DNA of 7,231 nt from assembly GCA_934317205.1 (NCBI GenBank), contig CAKREL010000103.1, forward strand, positions 1 to 7,231. Reading direction: 5' to 3'. A program made the translations under genes and the position numbers. Source of the DNA: an uncultured Eubacterium sp. (GTDB lineage Bacteria > Bacillota > Clostridia > Lachnospirales > Lachnospiraceae). Shown one piece after another: positions 6,072-7,231 of the stretch (position 1 is its first letter; each line of letters opens with the position of its first letter). The notes below the pieces were generated by a model. That model made no database searches. It was not told the DNA's origin and saw only the letters and a program-made list of their open reading frames with translations.

Positions 6072-6099
6072 TTGTGTCATGGCGAAATTGCGGTATAAT
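6072..6099 (+). promoter_or_regulatory. Promoter of the zinc-ribbon gene
   Basis: A perfect TATAAT (6094-6099) is preceded at 16 bases by TTGTGT (6072-6077), a weak -35 box. Transcription would start near 6106, leaving a leader of about 95 bases that contains the hairpin at 6123-6162. Confidence 0.52.
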
Positions 6100-6122
6100 A
6101 TAGAAAAAGTTATCATAATTAA

Positions 6123-6162
6123 TGCAGAATTTCACAGACTTTTCTTACTGTTTGAATCTGCA
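6123..6162 (+). other. Leader hairpin of the zinc-ribbon gene
   Basis: TGCAGA (6123-6128) pairs with TCTGCA (6157-6162), and inside it TTC/GAA and CAG/CTG can extend the stem around an AT-rich loop. No T-run follows. It could be a structured leader or an operator-like dyad downstream of the promoter. Confidence 0.3.
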
Positions 6163-6199
6163 ATAACGCAATGAACGTACACAGAAAGGGGTTTTGAAA

Positions 6200-6685
6200 A
6201 TGGCTTTTTTTGACAAATTAGGAAACACAATTTCAGCAGCAGGAAAGACAGGATTAAGCAAAGCAAAGGAAATTAAAGATACAGCGAGAATCGCATTAGA
6301 TATCCAGGAACGCGAAGGTGCGATCCGTAAACTTTATCAGGATCTGGGTCAGGCATATTATCATGAGCATAAGGATGACGAGGATTCCGAATTTGCACAG
6401 ATTGAAGAGATTAAGGCTGCGTTTGAAGAAATCGGTGAACTGAAAGCAGCGAAAGATGGTATTCGTGGGATCAGAAGATGTCCGGAGTGTGGTGCAGCCG
6501 TTGCTGATGATGCGAATTTCTGTTCTTCCTGTGGTGCAAAATGCGAGAAACCAGAGCCGGAAGTATATGAAGGCGAAGTAGTAGATTCTGAGGAAGAAGC
6601 AGATGAGGAAACTGCGGAATCAGAGGAAGAGGATGCTCCGGTAGAAGAGGAAGCATTTGAAGACGAAGAGAAGACAGAAGAATAA
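6200..6685 (+). CDS. Zinc-ribbon protein with acidic C-terminal tail
   Basis: 161 residues from ATG 6200, chosen because AAAGGGG (6185-6191) lies eight bases upstream; the in-frame TTG at 6194 is only two bases from that site. An N-terminal helical region (about 1-90, MAFFDKLGNTISAAGKTG onward) is rich in Lys and Glu and probably coiled. A zinc ribbon of the CPEC...CSSC type follows (Cys94, 97, 108, 111; an additional Cys115). The tail is very acidic: 26 of the last 46 residues are Asp or Glu. No signal peptide or membrane segment is present, so it should be cytoplasmic. Similar small zinc-ribbon proteins are common in clostridia, but I know of no assigned function. It has its own promoter and stands alone. 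Confidence 0.9.
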   Translation: MAFFDKLGNTISAAGKTGLSKAKEIKDTARIALDIQEREGAIRKLYQDLGQAYYHEHKDDEDSEFAQIEEIKAAFEEIGELKAAKDGIRGIRRCPECGAAVADDANFCSSCGAKCEKPEPEVYEGEVVDSEEEADEETAESEEEDAPVEEEAFEDEEKTEE

Positions 6686-6714
6686 AAAGTGATGCAAAAA
6701 TCTGTTTGACTTTT

Positions 6715-6744
6715 TGAACGCAGGTCGCAAAGCGACTGCGTTCA
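6715..6744. repeat. Long hairpin 1 downstream of the zinc-ribbon gene
   Basis: TGAACGCAG (6715-6723) pairs with CTGCGTTCA (6736-6744). After one bulged G, TCGC pairs with GCGA around an AAA loop, giving 13 pairs in total. Neither strand shows a T-run after the stem, so this is not a standard terminator; it would lie in the 3' untranslated region. Confidence 0.6.
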
Positions 6745-6757
6745 TGAGCAAGTAGCG

Positions 6758-6782
6758 AAAGCGGATTGCGAATGTCCGCTTT
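6758..6782. repeat. Hairpin 2 downstream of the zinc-ribbon gene
   Basis: AAAGCGGA (6758-6765) pairs perfectly with TCCGCTTT (6775-6782) around a nine-base loop. No T-run follows. Its right arm resembles the inner arms of the two terminators that follow. Confidence 0.5.
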
Positions 6783-6806
6783 ACAATCAGGAAATATAAC
6801 GACTAT

Positions 6807-6855
6807 AAACGAGTAGCGAGTAAGCGTAAATCCAGTTTACCAGCTACTCGTTTTT
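6807..6855 (+). terminator. Terminator of the zinc-ribbon transcript
   Basis: AAACGAGTAGC (6807-6817) pairs with GCTACTCGTTT (6843-6853), followed by a T-run to 6855. An inner hairpin GTAAA-TCCAG-TTTAC (6826-6840) sits inside the loop. It is about 120 bases after the stop codon, so the transcript would carry a long structured 3' end. Confidence 0.75.
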
Positions 6856-6858
6856 CTG

Positions 6859-6892
6859 TTTGGTAGAAAATTGTATCGAATTTTCTATCAAA
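6859..6892. repeat. Hairpin between the two terminators
   Basis: TTTGGTAGAAAATT (6859-6872) pairs with AATTTTCTATCAAA (6879-6892), 14 pairs with a single G-T wobble around a GTATCG loop. A weaker dyad, CGTGC/GCACG (6905-6909 with 6925-6929), follows. No gene is visible in this stretch. Confidence 0.5.
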
Positions 6893-6952
6893 TAAAAGAC
6901 ATTTCGTGCAGATGATGTACATTCGCACGTAGTTAAATCTAATATTTGTAAG

Positions 6953-7011
6953 AAAAAGTGTGTAGCCTGCCAGCGTAAGTCCAGCTTATATGACAGAACC
7001 ACACTTTTTTT
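6953..7011 (+). terminator. Second terminator, probably bidirectional
   Basis: AAAAAGTGTG (6953-6962) pairs with CACACTTTTT (7000-7009) and is followed by further Ts to 7011. The A-run on the left gives a T-run on the other strand, so it could work in both directions. The inner hairpin GTAAG-TCCAG-CTTAT (6975-6989) is a variant of the one in the preceding terminator. It separates the zinc-ribbon region from the heat-shock-type promoter. Confidence 0.72.
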
Positions 7012-7068
7012 GATGCAGAAAAGGGAGGAATGGAAATAAAGTAGTAAAAATGTGAAAAAACTGTGAAA

Positions 7069-7095
7069 TTAGCACTCGGGTGTTGACATGGCTAA
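7069..7095 (+). promoter_or_regulatory. CIRCE-like operator (HrcA site), right arm degenerate
   Basis: The left arm TTAGCACTC (7069-7077) is a perfect half of the CIRCE element. After exactly nine bases comes CATGGCTAA (7087-7095), which matches six of the nine bases of the right arm GAGTGCTAA, including all of GCTAA. HrcA binding here would block the -35 box that it overlaps, giving heat-shock induction. A direct search with an HrcA model would be decisive. Confidence 0.68.
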
Positions 7096-7111
7096 TAATA
7101 GGTGATATAGT
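7083..7111 (+). promoter_or_regulatory. Strong sigma-A promoter within the CIRCE-like site
   Basis: Perfect TTGACA (7083-7088) and TATAGT (7106-7111) with a 17-base spacer. Transcription would start near 7118, just before the ribosome binding site AAAGGAGG (7123-7130). Confidence 0.83.
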
Positions 7112-7139
7112 ACAGATAGAACAAAGGAGGAGAGATAAA

Positions 7140-7231
7140 AGGAACAAAGAAAAGTTCCGAAGATCCCAAAATCCAATGCTCAATGAGAACAACACTTCGG
7201 TTACTCCGAATGTGCAGAAAATAAAGACAAT
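7140..7231 (+). CDS. Partial unidentified gene, CIRCE-controlled, start codon reads AGG
   Basis: A frame with no stop runs off the right edge. Translated from 7140 it gives (R)NKEKFRRSQNPMLNENN, then TSVTPNVQKIKT: a hydrophilic, basic N-terminus. AAAGGAGG (7123-7130) stands nine bases before 7140, where an ATG is expected but AGG is found. The other two frames stop soon, so this is the best frame after the promoter and ribosome binding site. The first in-frame ATG (7176) has no clear ribosome binding site. Only about 30 residues are visible, so I cannot identify the product. The operator suggests a chaperone or protease (inference). Confidence 0.45.

Noticed and set aside
6194..6199. TTG at 6194 as start of the zinc-ribbon protein
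   Set aside because: It is only two bases from the ribosome binding site; ATG 6200 has the proper eight-base spacing.
6715..6744. Hairpin 1 as the terminator of the zinc-ribbon gene
   Set aside because: The stem is strong, but no T-run follows on either strand; the stem at 6807-6853 with a T-run is the better terminator.
7135..7221. ATA 7135 as an alternative start downstream of AAAGGAGG
   Set aside because: Its frame stops after about 29 codons, and ATA initiation is rare; the frame from 7140 remains open to the window end.

Overview
The window looks like a chromosomal segment of a low-to-moderate-GC Firmicute, most likely a gut clostridium of the Lachnospiraceae type. The signs are strong AGGAG-type ribosome binding sites, frequent TTG/GTG starts, TTGACA/TATAAT promoters, a CIRCE-like heat-shock operator, and a lipoprotein thioredoxin next to a polyferredoxin. 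Genus assignment is inference. No tRNA, rRNA, CRISPR array or transposase is visible.

Region 1 (about 85-2290) is a minus-strand redox operon, read right to left. It holds a 46-residue membrane-anchored CXXC protein (2188-2048), a membrane polyferredoxin with four CxxxCP motifs and two C-terminal [4Fe-4S] ferredoxin motifs, and a TlpA-type thioredoxin-fold lipoprotein, ending in a hairpin terminator at about 85-136. The very small first gene is easily overlooked. Together the three could carry electrons from the cytoplasm across the membrane to an extracytoplasmic thiol/disulfide protein; this is inference.

Region 2 (2290-4109) is a divergently transcribed OmpR-type response regulator and HAMP/HisKA sensor kinase that overlap by 4 bases. 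They share a 101-base intergenic region with the redox operon, so they are the obvious candidates to control it. The kinase has a short, very acidic extracytoplasmic loop.

Region 3 (4141-6025) is a metal-homeostasis unit. A consensus promoter is followed by a yybP-ykoY manganese riboswitch, a terminator that competes with its P1 helix, the Mn2+ exporter gene mntP, and a CaCA-family cation exchanger. The exchanger gene lies 71 bases downstream with no evident terminator between, so both are probably manganese-induced.

Region 4 (6072-7231) holds a double-CxxC zinc-ribbon protein with a long acidic tail, then a roughly 300-base intergenic stretch packed with five or six hairpins. Two of these are terminators that share a covarying inner hairpin with a TCCAG loop. 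The window ends with a CIRCE-like operator overlapping a near-perfect promoter, a strong ribosome binding site, and an open frame running off the edge. Its expected start codon reads AGG instead of ATG.
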